64,000 bases of DNA from contig NZ_CP040128.1 of assembly GCF_007874125.1 (NCBI RefSeq), forward strand, positions 1,488,001 to 1,552,000. Direction: 5' to 3'. The notes under the pieces were generated by a model that made no database searches, was not told the origin of the DNA, and saw only the letters and a list, made by a program, of their open reading frames with translations. The DNA is from Noviherbaspirillum sp. UKPF54. Lineage in GTDB: Bacteria; Pseudomonadota; Gammaproteobacteria; Burkholderiales; Burkholderiaceae_D. The position numbers and the translations under genes are program-made. Positions 43,360 to 52,315 of this stretch are shown here, one piece after another (positions within the stretch are counted from its first letter, which is position 1; each line of letters starts with the position of its first letter).

Positions 43360-45627
43360 TCAGGATTCGGGGGCAGGTTCAACCTTCCACCAGCGGGGCA
43401 GCAATGCCCGCACGTTAAGCCGCGCAAAGCGGTCATCGATCAGGTACACGACGCCGCGGTCGGATTGCGTGCGGATCACGCGGCCGGCCGCCTGCACCAC
43501 CTTTTGCAGGCCCGGGTACAAGTAGGCATAGTCGTGGCCGGCGCCGAACGCGGCCTCCATGCGTTCCCTGATCTGTTCGTTGACCGGGTTGAACTGCGGC
43601 AGCCCGAGCGTCGCGACGAAGGCGCCCACCAGCCGTTCGCCGGGCAAGTCGATACCCTCGGCGAAAGCGCCGCCCAGCACGGCGAAGCCGATGCCGCATC
43701 CTTCCGGTGTGAAGCGCGCAAGGAATTGCTCGCGCTCTTGCTCATCCATGCGGCGCGATTGCTCCCAGGTCGGAATATCGGGATGGCGCGCGCGAAACAG
43801 TTCGGCCACGTCGCGCAGATAGTCGAAGCTGCTTAAAAAAGCGAGGTAATTGCCGGGCCGCTCGCGGTATTGCCGCGCCATCAGTTCGGCGATCGGCGCG
43901 AGCGACTGCGCGCGTTGCCGGTAGCGGGTGGAGATGCGGCCGGCAATCCGCACCGTCAGCTGCTCCGCCGTGAACGGCGACTCCACGTCGATGCAGGCCG
44001 TATCCTGCGGCATGCCCAGCATGTCGCGATAGAAGTGCCAGGGACTGAGCGTGGCGGAAAACAGGGTGGTCGTGCGCGCCGTCGCAAAGCGCGGCGCGAG
44101 GAAAGGCGCCGGGAGGATGTTCCTGATGCAGAGCGTCGAGCGGACATGGGCGCCATGCTGCTCCTTGGCGACATCGAACAGCGAGTGCGTATCGAACGAC
44201 TCGCTCAGGCGCGAGAAATGCAGCGCATCGAAATAAAAACGCTGCAGGCCGCTGTTAACATAGGTCGGATTTTCGGCCAGGAAATCAGTGACCGCGCTGA
44301 TTGCCTGCTGCAACGCGCCAGCAAACTTCGACGGAATTTCCGGGTAGGCGCGGTAAGGTTCGCCCTGTTCCTTGTGCAGCGCATTCCAGGCGCGGTTGAG
44401 CCGGTCCAGGCTTTTTTTGAGCGCGGCGGGTGCGGACTGGCGCATGAAGTGGAAGGCCGCTTGGTCCAGTTCCGCGCTGTACATCTTGCGGGCACGCTCG
44501 ATCAGGTTGTGCGCCTCGTCCACCAGCACGGCGGCGTGCCACTGGTTGTCGAGCGTCAGGCCGTGCAGCAGCGCGCTGCTGTCGAAATAATAGTTGTAGT
44601 CGCCCACGACGACGTCGCACCAGCGTGCCAGCTCCTGGCCGAGATAGTAGGGGCAGACGCCGTGTTCGAGCGCGACGGCGCGCGTGGCGGCCCGGTCCAG
44701 CGCGCCGGCCGCGAGCGCCGCCTGTCTCGCCTGCGGCAGCCGGTCGTAGAAACCTCGCGCGAGCGGGCAGGATTCGCCGTGGCAAGCCTTGTCCGGATGC
44801 TCGCAGGCCTTGTCGCGTGCGATCAGTTCGAGCGTGCGCAGCGGCAGCGCCGGCGCGCTGCGTCTTATCTGGCCCAGCGCATCGAGCGCCAATGCGCGGC
44901 CTGAGGTTTTCGCCGTCAGGAAGAAGATCTTGTCGAGTTCCTGCGTCGGGCAGGCCTTCAGCAGCGGGAACATCGTGCCGACGGTCTTGCCGATGCCGGT
45001 CGGCGCTTGCGCCATCAGGCAACGGCCGCTGCTGGCCGCGCGATAGGCGGCTTCGGCCAGCTGGCGCTGCCCGGGGCGGAAGGCCGCATGCGGAAACCGC
45101 AGCGCGGCCAGCGCCTGGTCGCGCGCGGCGCGATGCGCCAGCTCCCGGTCGGCCCAGGCCAGGAAGCGTTCGCATTGCTCCTCGAAATATCGCTGGAGTT
45201 CGGCTGCCGCATGCTCCTCTACGAGCACGGTTTCTGTCTGGCTGCCGATCTCGAAGTAGACCAGCGCCAGGCGCAGTTCGGACAGCCCCATTTTCTGGCA
45301 CAGCAGCCAGCCGTACATCTTCGCCTGCGCCCAGTGCAGGTGGCGGTGATTGTCGGGGATGGCGTCGAACTTGCCCTTGTAAGTCTTGATTTCCTCCAGC
45401 TGGTTCAAGGCCGGATCGTAGCCGTCGGCGCGGCCGCGCACCAGCAGGTGCTTGTATTGGCCGGACAGGCTGACTTCGGCATGATAGCCGGCGGCGCGGC
45501 GCGCGGTGACGGCGCCATGCCCGGCGATGCCTTCCTGCGCCGACGGCGAGGGCGTAAAGCGCAGGTCGAGGTCGCCTTTCCTGGCGGTGAACTCGGTCAG
45601 CGCGCGCACCGCGACCGTATATTTCAC
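43360..45627 (-). CDS. XPD/DinG-like Fe-S helicase with fused N-terminal nuclease domain
   Basis: The GTG at 45627 follows GGAGGAAGG and overlaps the FAN1 stop; the product has 755 residues. The N-terminal part resembles a PD-(D/E)xK nuclease, with Asp68 (GRADG) and E-x-K at 79-81 (LEEIKT). The superfamily 2 helicase core has a Walker A (APTGIGKT, 208-215), the four-cysteine Fe-S domain (Cys275, 282, 287 and 325) and DEAH (370-373). A C-terminal RecA-like domain ends with YPGLQKVVQAAGRVIRTQSD. It probably unwinds and trims DNA at crosslinks or stalled forks with its FAN1 partner. Confidence 0.86.
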   Translation of the reverse strand: MKYTVAVRALTEFTARKGDLDLRFTPSPSAQEGIAGHGAVTARRAAGYHAEVSLSGQYKHLLVRGRADGYDPALNQLEEIKTYKGKFDAIPDNHRHLHWAQAKMYGWLLCQKMGLSELRLALVYFEIGSQTETVLVEEHAAAELQRYFEEQCERFLAWADRELAHRAARDQALAALRFPHAAFRPGQRQLAEAAYRAASSGRCLMAQAPTGIGKTVGTMFPLLKACPTQELDKIFFLTAKTSGRALALDALGQIRRSAPALPLRTLELIARDKACEHPDKACHGESCPLARGFYDRLPQARQAALAAGALDRAATRAVALEHGVCPYYLGQELARWCDVVVGDYNYYFDSSALLHGLTLDNQWHAAVLVDEAHNLIERARKMYSAELDQAAFHFMRQSAPAALKKSLDRLNRAWNALHKEQGEPYRAYPEIPSKFAGALQQAISAVTDFLAENPTYVNSGLQRFYFDALHFSRLSESFDTHSLFDVAKEQHGAHVRSTLCIRNILPAPFLAPRFATARTTTLFSATLSPWHFYRDMLGMPQDTACIDVESPFTAEQLTVRIAGRISTRYRQRAQSLAPIAELMARQYRERPGNYLAFLSSFDYLRDVAELFRARHPDIPTWEQSRRMDEQEREQFLARFTPEGCGIGFAVLGGAFAEGIDLPGERLVGAFVATLGLPQFNPVNEQIRERMEAAFGAGHDYAYLYPGLQKVVQAAGRVIRTQSDRGVVYLIDDRFARLNVRALLPRWWKVEPAPES

Positions 45628-47264
45628 GCGCCTTCCTCCAGCCATTGCACATGGCAGACCGCGACCGGCATGGCATGCTCGTTGCAATAATCCAGCCAGC
45701 GAATCTGGTTGTCCTGCAGGCGATCTCCAGGGCCTTTCACCTCGATCATGCGGTAGCGCCTTTCGGCGGGCCAGAACTGGATCAGGTCCGGCAGGCCGGC
45801 GCGGTTGGACGGGATGTCCTGCAGGATGCGCTCGAACCATTTCTTCAGGTGGGCGGCTGGAATGCAGGCCAGCGCCATGTCCTTCAGCTCCCCGTCCAGG
45901 ATGTCCCAGAACACGAAGGGCGACTGTATTCCCGCCTTGTGTTCGAAGTGACGGTTGATCGTCTCGACGTACTGGCCGGAGTCGAGCTGCGCCAGGCAGT
46001 GCGCAAATTCCCGCTCGCGCCGGAGGCGGAAGTCCTCGCTGTGCAGGTCGGCCGGACCGGTATGGAAAGGATGGAAAAAGGCGCCGGGAACGGCGGCGAA
46101 GATCGCTTGCCAGCACAGCAGTCCGAACAGCGAATTGATCAGCGTGTTTTCGACGTAGCGTACCGGCGCGTCCGGCTGCGCCAGATGCGCTCCGGCCAGC
46201 GCTTCCACGGAAAAATCGGTATCGGGGCGGGGCAGGACGAGCTCGATGCGCGCAACCGGCGACGCGGCGCGCGGTGCACTTTTCGGCAGGCCGAGCCGGC
46301 GCCGCAGCCGAGGCAGGATGCGTGCCAGCTGCTGGCTCTCGGCTTCGCTCTCGGGCGCATGGCTGGCGGCATCGGCCAGCGCGAAAGCGTCTTCGAACCG
46401 TTCGCACCGCTCCAGAACGCGGATGGCGCGCAGGCGCGCTTCGGGAAAGCGGCAGGTGGAATAGATCGCCAGCGCTTCGGGCAGCGCCGCGTTGCGCTCG
46501 TAGTGCTGCGCGATCCGGAACAGCAGCTTCTGGCGCCGGCGCTCCAGCCAGTCGTTGTCCAGCGCGGCGGGGAGTTCGCGCAGGATGTCTTCCGGCTGCT
46601 CGCCCTGTTCGAAGTGTTCGCCGCACTGATGCAGGTGCAAGCAGGCATCGACATCGGCACGCGTGCGAAAAGCCAGCGAGGACGCGGAAAACGCGACCTT
46701 TTCGTACTTGTAGATGCCAAGGTCGGACAGTACGAATTCCGACCAGTCCTGGCGGCAGTTGCCGAAGAAGATGAGCTTCAGGCGTTCGCACAGCGCATTG
46801 ACCTGTACCTGGTACACGCACTCGCCGGCGCCGGGGTGCCATGCCTCGAAAGGGCGGGCTTCGGGAAATTCCATGCGCAGCGCTTCCAGCAGTTCAGCCT
46901 TGCGCGCATGAGCCTGGGGCAGGCGGAAGGCTTGCGCGACTTCCGCCTTGGTCAGCAGGGCGAACACCTGTTCCAGCGTCAGGTCCGGCCGGTCGTCGAT
47001 CCAGCCCAGCTGTACCAGAGCCTGCGCCGCCTCCCTCACGCAGCCGATTTCCTCGTAGCGCAATTTGCTGGCACGGAACAGCTCTCCCTTGCGCATCACC
47101 ATGCGCACCAGCAGCGCGCGCGACGGCTGAGGCAGCGCGGTAAAGCGCTCGATGAATGCCTGTTCCCCAGGAGTCAACAGGGCGCTGTAGCGCTCCGTAA
47201 TCCACTCCAGCACCCGATGGAAATTGTCGAGGTAGTAGAAGCGGTTTTCGAGCGTCCGGATCAT
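45624..47264 (-). CDS. FAN1-like VRR-NUC structure-specific nuclease
   Basis: This 546-residue protein matches bacterial FAN1, which cuts 5' flaps and unhooks DNA interstrand crosslinks. The C-terminal VRR-NUC motif is intact: GLPDLIQFW and MIEVKGPGDRLQDNQIRWL, giving D-x15-E-V-K plus the downstream Gln. The middle has TPR-like helices (AIYSTCRFPEARLRAIRVLE) and the N-terminus a SAP-like winged-helix region. I choose the ATG at 47264; a TTG at 47288 is possible. It overlaps the Fe-S helicase gene by 4 bases, indicating one repair unit. Confidence 0.88.
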   Translation of the reverse strand: MIRTLENRFYYLDNFHRVLEWITERYSALLTPGEQAFIERFTALPQPSRALLVRMVMRKGELFRASKLRYEEIGCVREAAQALVQLGWIDDRPDLTLEQVFALLTKAEVAQAFRLPQAHARKAELLEALRMEFPEARPFEAWHPGAGECVYQVQVNALCERLKLIFFGNCRQDWSEFVLSDLGIYKYEKVAFSASSLAFRTRADVDACLHLHQCGEHFEQGEQPEDILRELPAALDNDWLERRRQKLLFRIAQHYERNAALPEALAIYSTCRFPEARLRAIRVLERCERFEDAFALADAASHAPESEAESQQLARILPRLRRRLGLPKSAPRAASPVARIELVLPRPDTDFSVEALAGAHLAQPDAPVRYVENTLINSLFGLLCWQAIFAAVPGAFFHPFHTGPADLHSEDFRLRREREFAHCLAQLDSGQYVETINRHFEHKAGIQSPFVFWDILDGELKDMALACIPAAHLKKWFERILQDIPSNRAGLPDLIQFWPAERRYRMIEVKGPGDRLQDNQIRWLDYCNEHAMPVAVCHVQWLEEGA

Positions 47265-47467
47265 CGGGGGATGTGGTAAATCGGGCAAGGCATTATCGCG
47301 AAGCGCTGCTTCGTTCGCAACTTGTCAGCACTGCGAGACTACCGGACAAGGCTGAAAGTTTCACTGCGGATCGATTGAATTCTTCAATGAATCATTCTGA
47401 CAGGAAATGGCATAATCGGCGGGTCAAAGAAATTGCCGTAAGTCAAAATACGTAGGCCAAACACTTC

Positions 47468-47791
47468 ATGCAGACGTCACCGTTTTCCCGCACTACGCTT
47501 CATCACGTTTTCTCGCGCAAGAATTTGTCTTCCATCACGGCACTGATCGGTGCCGCCGGTTTCATGCTATCGCTGGTCATGGCCGTGGTCTTGGCTCAAG
47601 GCAATCTGGGCATGTTGGCAATCTGGCTTGCCGCGACGCTGGCCATGCTGGCTTTCATGCGCATTCATCGCAGGTGGCGCGCCATGTTCGAGCGGATTTA
47701 TGCGTTGCAGCCGGCGCAGACGGTGCTGGCGGCGCGCAAGGATTGGCGGGGAAATGTGGAAGACGTGGTTTTCCGGGAGATCGCCACTTGA
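47468..47791 (+). CDS. Small two-helix membrane protein of unknown function
   Basis: The 107-residue product has a positively charged N-terminus, two membrane helices (about 24-45 and 47-64, close together) and a basic, helical C-terminus (HRRWRAMFERIYALQPAQ). No family is recognised. It stands alone between the divergent FAN1 gene and convergent hpf. The gap before it (47265-47467) holds no clear promoter. Confidence 0.6.
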   Translation: MQTSPFSRTTLHHVFSRKNLSSITALIGAAGFMLSLVMAVVLAQGNLGMLAIWLAATLAMLAFMRIHRRWRAMFERIYALQPAQTVLAARKDWRGNVEDVVFREIAT

Positions 47792-47877
47792 ATCGTCGGT
47801 ATCCCCGGCGCCATCGTGCGGAAGGCGGCGCCAGGGGAAGAACGCAGGGCGCACGCGCCGCCGCGTCCTGCGGCTAG

Positions 47878-48210
47878 TTATTCGCCGGCGTGCTTGATGC
47901 CTTCGTGCTGATGGCTCTGGATTTTTTCCTTGTGCTTGAGCACCTGACGGTCGAGCTTGTCGACCAGGCTGTCGATCGCTGCATACAAATCGTCGGCAAA
48001 GCTGTCCAGGTGAATCGCATTTCCCTTCATGCGGACGTTGACTTCGGCACGTTGACGCTTTTCCTTTTCGGTCAGCTGTTCGACGCCGAGGGTGACCGCG
48101 ATATCGATGATCTGGTCGAAATGGCGCACCACCCGTTCCAGCTTGCTTGTTACGTAGTCCCGAAGTGCTGGGGTTACTTCGAGATGCTGTCCGGTGATTG
48201 TCAGGTTCAT
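47878..48210 (-). CDS. hpf: Short ribosome hibernation-promoting factor
   Basis: The start at 48210 with GGAGTTAAC upstream gives 110 residues, the short HPF/YfiA type. The beta-alpha-beta-beta-beta-alpha pattern is clear: MNLTITGQHLEVTPALRDYV, VTLGVEQL, AEVNVRMKG, HLDSFADDLYAAIDSLVDKL. It binds the 30S decoding centre in stationary phase and favours 70S or 100S resting ribosomes. In many proteobacteria it follows rpoN; here no rpoN is nearby. A 151-base gap follows upstream before imuB's end. Confidence 0.95.
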   Translation of the reverse strand: MNLTITGQHLEVTPALRDYVTSKLERVVRHFDQIIDIAVTLGVEQLTEKEKRQRAEVNVRMKGNAIHLDSFADDLYAAIDSLVDKLDRQVLKHKEKIQSHQHEGIKHAGE

Positions 48211-48361
48211 GCAGTTAACTCCAATTAAGATAAGAAACAGTAGCCGCCCCCCGGGCTGGCACTGTCGGCTGTGCAACGTGTGTGAAGCTTACAGGTTTGA
48301 CACAGGGTTCGCGGATGATATGACGCTGGCAGACAGTCGATAAATGATTTAAATCAAAAAC

Positions 48362-49822
48362 TCATGCAAACAAGCCATGTAAGAACCAGCGGATTTCTTC
48401 CCCGTTGCGCTCGCGGTAAATCCAGTAGCAAGCCGACGCTTCATCCTGCGCAATGAAGTAGTCGCGCACCGCCAGCGCGCCATCCCACCAGCCGGATTCG
48501 ATTCTTTCCGGACCCTTGATCATTTTTAACGGAGAGCCGTAAAACGGCCGGTGCTCGCGCACGCTCAGCGCAAGCGGCTGGTCCAGTATCCAGAATGGCC
48601 GCTCGGCATGCGGCAGCACCGCAGCGGAGGGACGGACAGTCGCGGCGGCGGGAATCCAGGCGTTGCATAGCTCCGGCCGGTGATCCGCGCGCGGCGCGGG
48701 CGCCAGCACGCTCTGGTTGCCAAGGCGCGCGGTCAGCAACTCCAGCAGGCGGTGATCATCGGCGGGCGTGCCACCGGGCTCGGGGAACAGCGACCCGGCC
48801 GGCGGCAGCATCGGCTGCGTCTGCCCCGCTTCCAGGCGCAGCGCGATCACCGGGGCGGCGAGTTCGACGCGGCCGAGGCGCTCCTTCAGCAGCCTGGTCA
48901 GGTGCTCCTCATGCCAGGCCGGCGCGGCCAGCGCGATCTCGACTGGCGTGGGCGCGATCGCACTGCGCCCGCGCTCGTGCTGCAGCAGCAGCACGAAGCG
49001 CGATACCGCCAGCTGCTGCGCTACCAGCCAGCCGGCCATCTGCAGCAGCAGGCGGCGCGCGGCGAACAGGACCGCTTCGGCGTGCTCGATGCGGCCGGGC
49101 AGCTCCAGCCCCGCGGAAAATACCTTGGGCGCCTGCACCCACCGGAACAGCTCCGGCGCCAGCCCGTAGGCGCGGTCGAGCGCTTCCAGCGTCTCCTTGC
49201 CGGTGCGTCGCTGCAGTCCGGCGCGCGGCAGCCGGCGCGCATCTCCCAGGGTGTGGCAGCCGATCCCGGCCAGCCATTCATGGTAGGGGCGCAGCGCGGG
49301 CAGCAGCGTGCAGGGCTGGGCATTGAGCCGGCGCGCCATGCTGTCGATGCGGATCACGCGCCGCGCCAGCGGCATGCGGCCGCGCGCGAGCAGCCAGGCG
49401 CCCAGGGCGGTCGGCGCCATGCCGAGCCGCGGCGTGAAGCCGAGTGCGGCGACGGTGCCGCGCACCAGGCGGCACAGCGCCAGCCGCCCGCCGAATGCGC
49501 GCAGGCTGGCGGTCACATCCAGCAGCAGGCTCGATTCTTCGGCGAGCGCGACTTCCGGCGTGTACCGCAGCAGCGCGAGGGCGATGTCGCGCAGCGCGTC
49601 CTGCTCCCGCAGGGCGTCGCGCTCGTGCAGCTGCGCATCGGGGCAGATGGCCTGCACGCCGGCACGCCGCATGCCGCTGCGCACGCAGGCCGCGGCGGCG
49701 TGGACGCTCATCGCCAGCGCCCGCCCGCGCTCGATGACGACGTGCCTGCCCGGCTCACACCAGCGCGGCAGGAAGGTTTCGAGCGGCAGCTGCGGCAGGT
49801 ACACGGCGATCCAGGCGCGCAT
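48362..49822 (-). CDS. imuB: ImuB, inactive Y-family polymerase of the SOS mutasome
   Basis: The ATG at 49822 (MRAWIAVYLPQL) gives 486 residues and overlaps the end of imuA by 68 bases. The fold follows DinB-type polymerases, but the catalytic acidic residues are missing: the first motif reads WIAVYLPQL and the SIDE-type motif is AEESSLLLDVT. ImuB instead bridges the beta clamp, ImuA and DnaE2. The C-terminal tail (RNGEEIRWFLHGLFA) is typical. DnaE2 lies about 10 kb away under its own LexA box. Confidence 0.92.
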   Translation of the reverse strand: MRAWIAVYLPQLPLETFLPRWCEPGRHVVIERGRALAMSVHAAAACVRSGMRRAGVQAICPDAQLHERDALREQDALRDIALALLRYTPEVALAEESSLLLDVTASLRAFGGRLALCRLVRGTVAALGFTPRLGMAPTALGAWLLARGRMPLARRVIRIDSMARRLNAQPCTLLPALRPYHEWLAGIGCHTLGDARRLPRAGLQRRTGKETLEALDRAYGLAPELFRWVQAPKVFSAGLELPGRIEHAEAVLFAARRLLLQMAGWLVAQQLAVSRFVLLLQHERGRSAIAPTPVEIALAAPAWHEEHLTRLLKERLGRVELAAPVIALRLEAGQTQPMLPPAGSLFPEPGGTPADDHRLLELLTARLGNQSVLAPAPRADHRPELCNAWIPAAATVRPSAAVLPHAERPFWILDQPLALSVREHRPFYGSPLKMIKGPERIESGWWDGALAVRDYFIAQDEASACYWIYRERNGEEIRWFLHGLFA

Positions 49823-50483
49823 GGGAGACAGGGGTAATGGAAGGGGCAAGTGAGGCCGGAGCGGACGGCAGGCCGTCCAGCGCGAGATGGAGCGGCGCGC
49901 CTTGCAGCGGGCCGCGCCGCTTGACGATGGCGATCTTGACACCGCCGTTGGCGGGGTGCAGCGCCAGCCGCAGCGGCGCGGGCGATGCATCCTGTGCGCC
50001 GGCGAGCGGACGCATGGCCCAGAACAGGATGTCAGCGGCTTGCGCGGCCAAGTGCAGGCGCCGCAGCGCTTCCGGGCGGGCATGGGTTGGCCAGAACAGC
50101 AAGGCGCCGCAACTGCCGTTGCGCAGGATCTGTTCCGCGCTCCACATGGCATCGGCGCTGCGCGCGGCCCTGACCCAGAGCAGGCGCTCGGCGGGCAAGC
50201 CCCATGCGCTCCAGGCAGCGGCCTGCGGCGCATGGGGCGGCTGCACCAGGGCGATGCGGCGCTTTGGCGCGATGCCAGCCAAGGCAGGACGCAGCAGTTG
50301 CATTTCACCGATGCCCGCCTGCCGCAGCAGCAATTCGATCAAGGCCGCACTCGGCCAGCCGCCGCCGGGCAGTTCCCGGTCCAGCGCCGCATAACCGGTG
50401 GGCGCGACCGCGGAGCGGTGCGAACCCAGCTGGCTGGCGCGCCAGACTGCATCCGGCAGGGCGGGGGAAACTAATGCGGGCAT
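49755..50483 (-). CDS. imuA: ImuA, RecA/SulA-like SOS mutagenesis factor
   Basis: The 242-residue protein opens ALPDAVWRASQLG and has LDRELPGGGWPSAALIELLL, the RecA-like nucleotide-fold entry of ImuA. No intact Walker A with GK(T/S) is seen, which is usual for the family. It helps load the ImuB-DnaE2 translesion machinery. An AGGAGGTG ribosome site lies 2-9 bases before the ATG, and the LexA box at 50528 is about 45 bases upstream. Confidence 0.9.
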   Translation of the reverse strand: MPALVSPALPDAVWRASQLGSHRSAVAPTGYAALDRELPGGGWPSAALIELLLRQAGIGEMQLLRPALAGIAPKRRIALVQPPHAPQAAAWSAWGLPAERLLWVRAARSADAMWSAEQILRNGSCGALLFWPTHARPEALRRLHLAAQAADILFWAMRPLAGAQDASPAPLRLALHPANGGVKIAIVKRRGPLQGAPLHLALDGLPSAPASLAPSITPVSHARLDRRVPAAAAARNLPAALV

Positions 50484-50527
50484 CGCACCTCCTAGTTATT
50501 CTTTTGAGCGATCGGTTATTTATTTTG

Positions 50528-50543
50528 CTGTATAAATATACAG
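50528..50543. promoter_or_regulatory. Shared divergent LexA box of imuA-imuB and cho
   Basis: CTGTATAAATATACAG is a perfect CTGT-N8-ACAG palindrome-like SOS box. On the + strand TATAAT follows directly (50544-50549) as the -10 of the endonuclease gene at 50578. On the - strand AT-rich sequence leads to imuA. One LexA dimer could repress both units. Confidence 0.9.
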
Positions 50544-50577
50544 TATAATTCGGCGGCCGGATAGTCATCCCCAGGCG

Positions 50578-51507
50578 ATGGCGCGGCCCGATTTTCCCAA
50601 GCTGCTTTTCATGCAAACCCGCATCACTTCGGTCGGACTGCTGGTCAAGACTAACCCCGCCGACAGTTTCGAATACCCGCATCACATCGATCGCGCCAGC
50701 CTCGATGCGCTGCCGCCGAAGCCGGGCATTTACATCTTTCGCGACGAACAGGACCGGCCGCTTTATGTCGGCAAGAGCGTCAGCATCCGTACCCGCGTGC
50801 TGTCGCACCTGCGCACGCCGGAAGAGGCGCGCATGTTGAAGCAAAGCCGCCATGTGGAATTTCGCCGCACCGCCGGCGAGATCGGGGCGCTGCTGCTGGA
50901 GTCCCGCCTGATCAAGGAATTGCAGCCGCTGCACAACAAGAAGCTGCGCCGCACCCGCGAAATGTGTTCATTGCGCCTGCTGCCGGAGGCTATGTCGATG
51001 CCGGAAATCGTGTATGCGCGCGAGCACGACTTCGCTTGCACGGATCACCTGTATGGATTGTTCGCCACGCGCAAGGCCGCGCTGGAAAAGCTGCGCGCCA
51101 TTGTCGATGCGGAACGGCTGTGTCCAGCCATGGCCGGTCTGGAATCGCCCACGCGCGGCCGGGCCTGCTTTGCACGGCAGATCGGACGCTGTCTTGGCGC
51201 ATGCACCGGGGACGAGCCGGCGCACGGCCATCACCGCCGCTTGCAGGCAGCGCTGGAAGCGATGCGGGTCGTTGCCTGGCCCTATGCCGGGCCGATGGGT
51301 ATCGTGGAAGAGTGCGATGGATGGGTGCAGACCCATGTGATCGACCGCTGGTTTTATCTCGGGTCGATCGACCATGCCGAAAGCGCGACACAACTCAAGC
51401 GTCCGACCGGGCGCACATTCGATATCGACACCTACAAGATTCTCGTCAAGCCAATGATGCGCCGGGAATTGCGCATCGAGCCGGTAGTGTTCTCAATCAA
51501 GAAATAG
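50578..51507 (+). CDS. cho: Cho-like UvrC-type GIY-YIG endonuclease
   Basis: The 309-residue protein has the N-terminal GIY-YIG nuclease domain (PGIYIFRDEQDRPLYVGKS), with Arg in IRTRVLSHL and Glu in IGALLLESRLIKELQP as active-site residues. Cysteines in GRACFARQIGRCLGAC resemble the UvrC/Cho cluster region. Cho makes the 3' incision in nucleotide excision repair at bulky lesions and is SOS-induced in E. coli. The LexA box 35-50 bases upstream supports the same control here. An internal ATG at 50611 is an alternative start. Confidence 0.88.
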   Translation: MARPDFPKLLFMQTRITSVGLLVKTNPADSFEYPHHIDRASLDALPPKPGIYIFRDEQDRPLYVGKSVSIRTRVLSHLRTPEEARMLKQSRHVEFRRTAGEIGALLLESRLIKELQPLHNKKLRRTREMCSLRLLPEAMSMPEIVYAREHDFACTDHLYGLFATRKAALEKLRAIVDAERLCPAMAGLESPTRGRACFARQIGRCLGACTGDEPAHGHHRRLQAALEAMRVVAWPYAGPMGIVEECDGWVQTHVIDRWFYLGSIDHAESATQLKRPTGRTFDIDTYKILVKPMMRRELRIEPVVFSIKK

Positions 51508-51533
51508 CGTTCACCATCACGCCGCGTCCGACA

Positions 51534-51568
51534 CGGTGTTCATTGGCTTTGCGCCAATGAGCACACCG
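51534..51568. terminator. Long hairpin between convergent cho and lipoprotein genes
   Basis: CGGTGT and ACACCG form outer arms and CATTGGC and GCCAATG form inner arms around TTTGC, with a small asymmetric bulge. It lies between the stops of two convergent genes, a fitting place for a bidirectional terminator. No T-run follows. Confidence 0.5.
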
Positions 51569-51591
51569 GTCAGGTCGCTGCTTTTCTCCGG

Positions 51592-52020
51592 TTATTTGGG
51601 AGTTGCCGGCGTCGTGGAGGAAGACGAGGATGAGCCGCCCGGTGGAGTGGTGGTAGTGGTACTGCTGCTTCCATCCGGCGATGTGGTGGTGGTGGTGCTG
51701 CCAGGAGGCGTAGCTGCCGAGCCGCCGGCGCTCCCCGTCGCTCCGCCGGTCGTGCCGCTGGTACCTCCGGGAGGTGTGCTGGCGCTCGGTGCACCACCTG
51801 CGCTGCCACCCGCCGCGCCGCTTTCGGGTGCGGTGGTGGTGCCGGCCGTACCGCTCGCCGAGCCTGAGGTGCTGCCGGCCGAGCCTGAGGTGCTGCCGGC
51901 CGTGCCGGAGCTGGGGGCGCTGCTGGTGGCGCCGCTAGGGGCTTCCGTCGACTCTTTCTTCCCGCATGCAGTGACCGCAAGAGCGGCTACCAATGCCGCG
52001 AGCAATACTGAGTATTTCAT
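51592..52020 (-). CDS. Low-complexity Ser/Gly/Thr-rich lipoprotein
   Basis: I start at 52020 (MKYSVLLAAL) behind AGAGGAAC; the product has 142 residues. A lipobox (AVTAC, Cys19) gives a lipid-anchored periplasmic or outer-membrane protein. After CGKKEST the whole mature chain is made of Ser, Gly, Thr, Ala and Pro runs, including SSTTTTTPPGG and a tandem 7-residue unit. No folded domain is evident; it may act as a flexible spacer or a surface stalk, or may be rapidly evolving filler. The function is unknown. Confidence 0.72.
   Translation of the reverse strand: MKYSVLLAALVAALAVTACGKKESTEAPSGATSSAPSSGTAGSTSGSAGSTSGSASGTAGTTTAPESGAAGGSAGGAPSASTPPGGTSGTTGGATGSAGGSAATPPGSTTTTTSPDGSSSTTTTTPPGGSSSSSSTTPATPK
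51860..51901. repeat. Tandem 21-bp repeat within the lipoprotein gene
   Basis: Two perfect copies of a 21-base unit (51860-51880 and 51881-51901) encode two copies of GSTSGSA in the lipoprotein on the - strand. In-frame repeats of this kind can change copy number by slippage. Confidence 0.85.
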
Positions 52021-52222
52021 GTTGGTTCCTCTCAAGAAATATAGTTGTAGATTGAGTACTCGGCTTATTGGAGAAACCACGAAAGCGTAAGTGCCGATGC
52101 AAACATTGATAAATATCAGTCGCTAATATGTTTTTTTCAAGATCTGAGTTTGCCTTGTTTGCAATCGGACAGCGTGGGTAACGAATGTTGACGTATGGCA
52201 ACTTTTATATGCGCATAGCCGG

Positions 52223-52228
52223 TATAAT
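52223..52228 (+). promoter_or_regulatory. Probable -10 box of the diguanylate cyclase gene
   Basis: A perfect TATAAT preceded by GG lies 88 bases before the start of the GGDEF gene. No -35 hexamer stands at the normal distance; TTGACG at 52188-52193 is too far. The rest of the 52021-52315 gap is AT-rich without other recognised signals. Confidence 0.45.
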
Positions 52229-52315
52229 CGGTTGCAAAAATTCAAGGATCAAGGTTGCGAGGGCCGCCCGGACCGTGCATGGTTCTCAGCCGGCAGCAAG
52301 CACCTTGGGAGGACC

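Noticed and set aside
51700..51910. Short direct repeats considered as a CRISPR array
   Set aside because: The repeats are tandem without unique spacers and translate in frame as Ser/Gly/Thr units of a lipoprotein.
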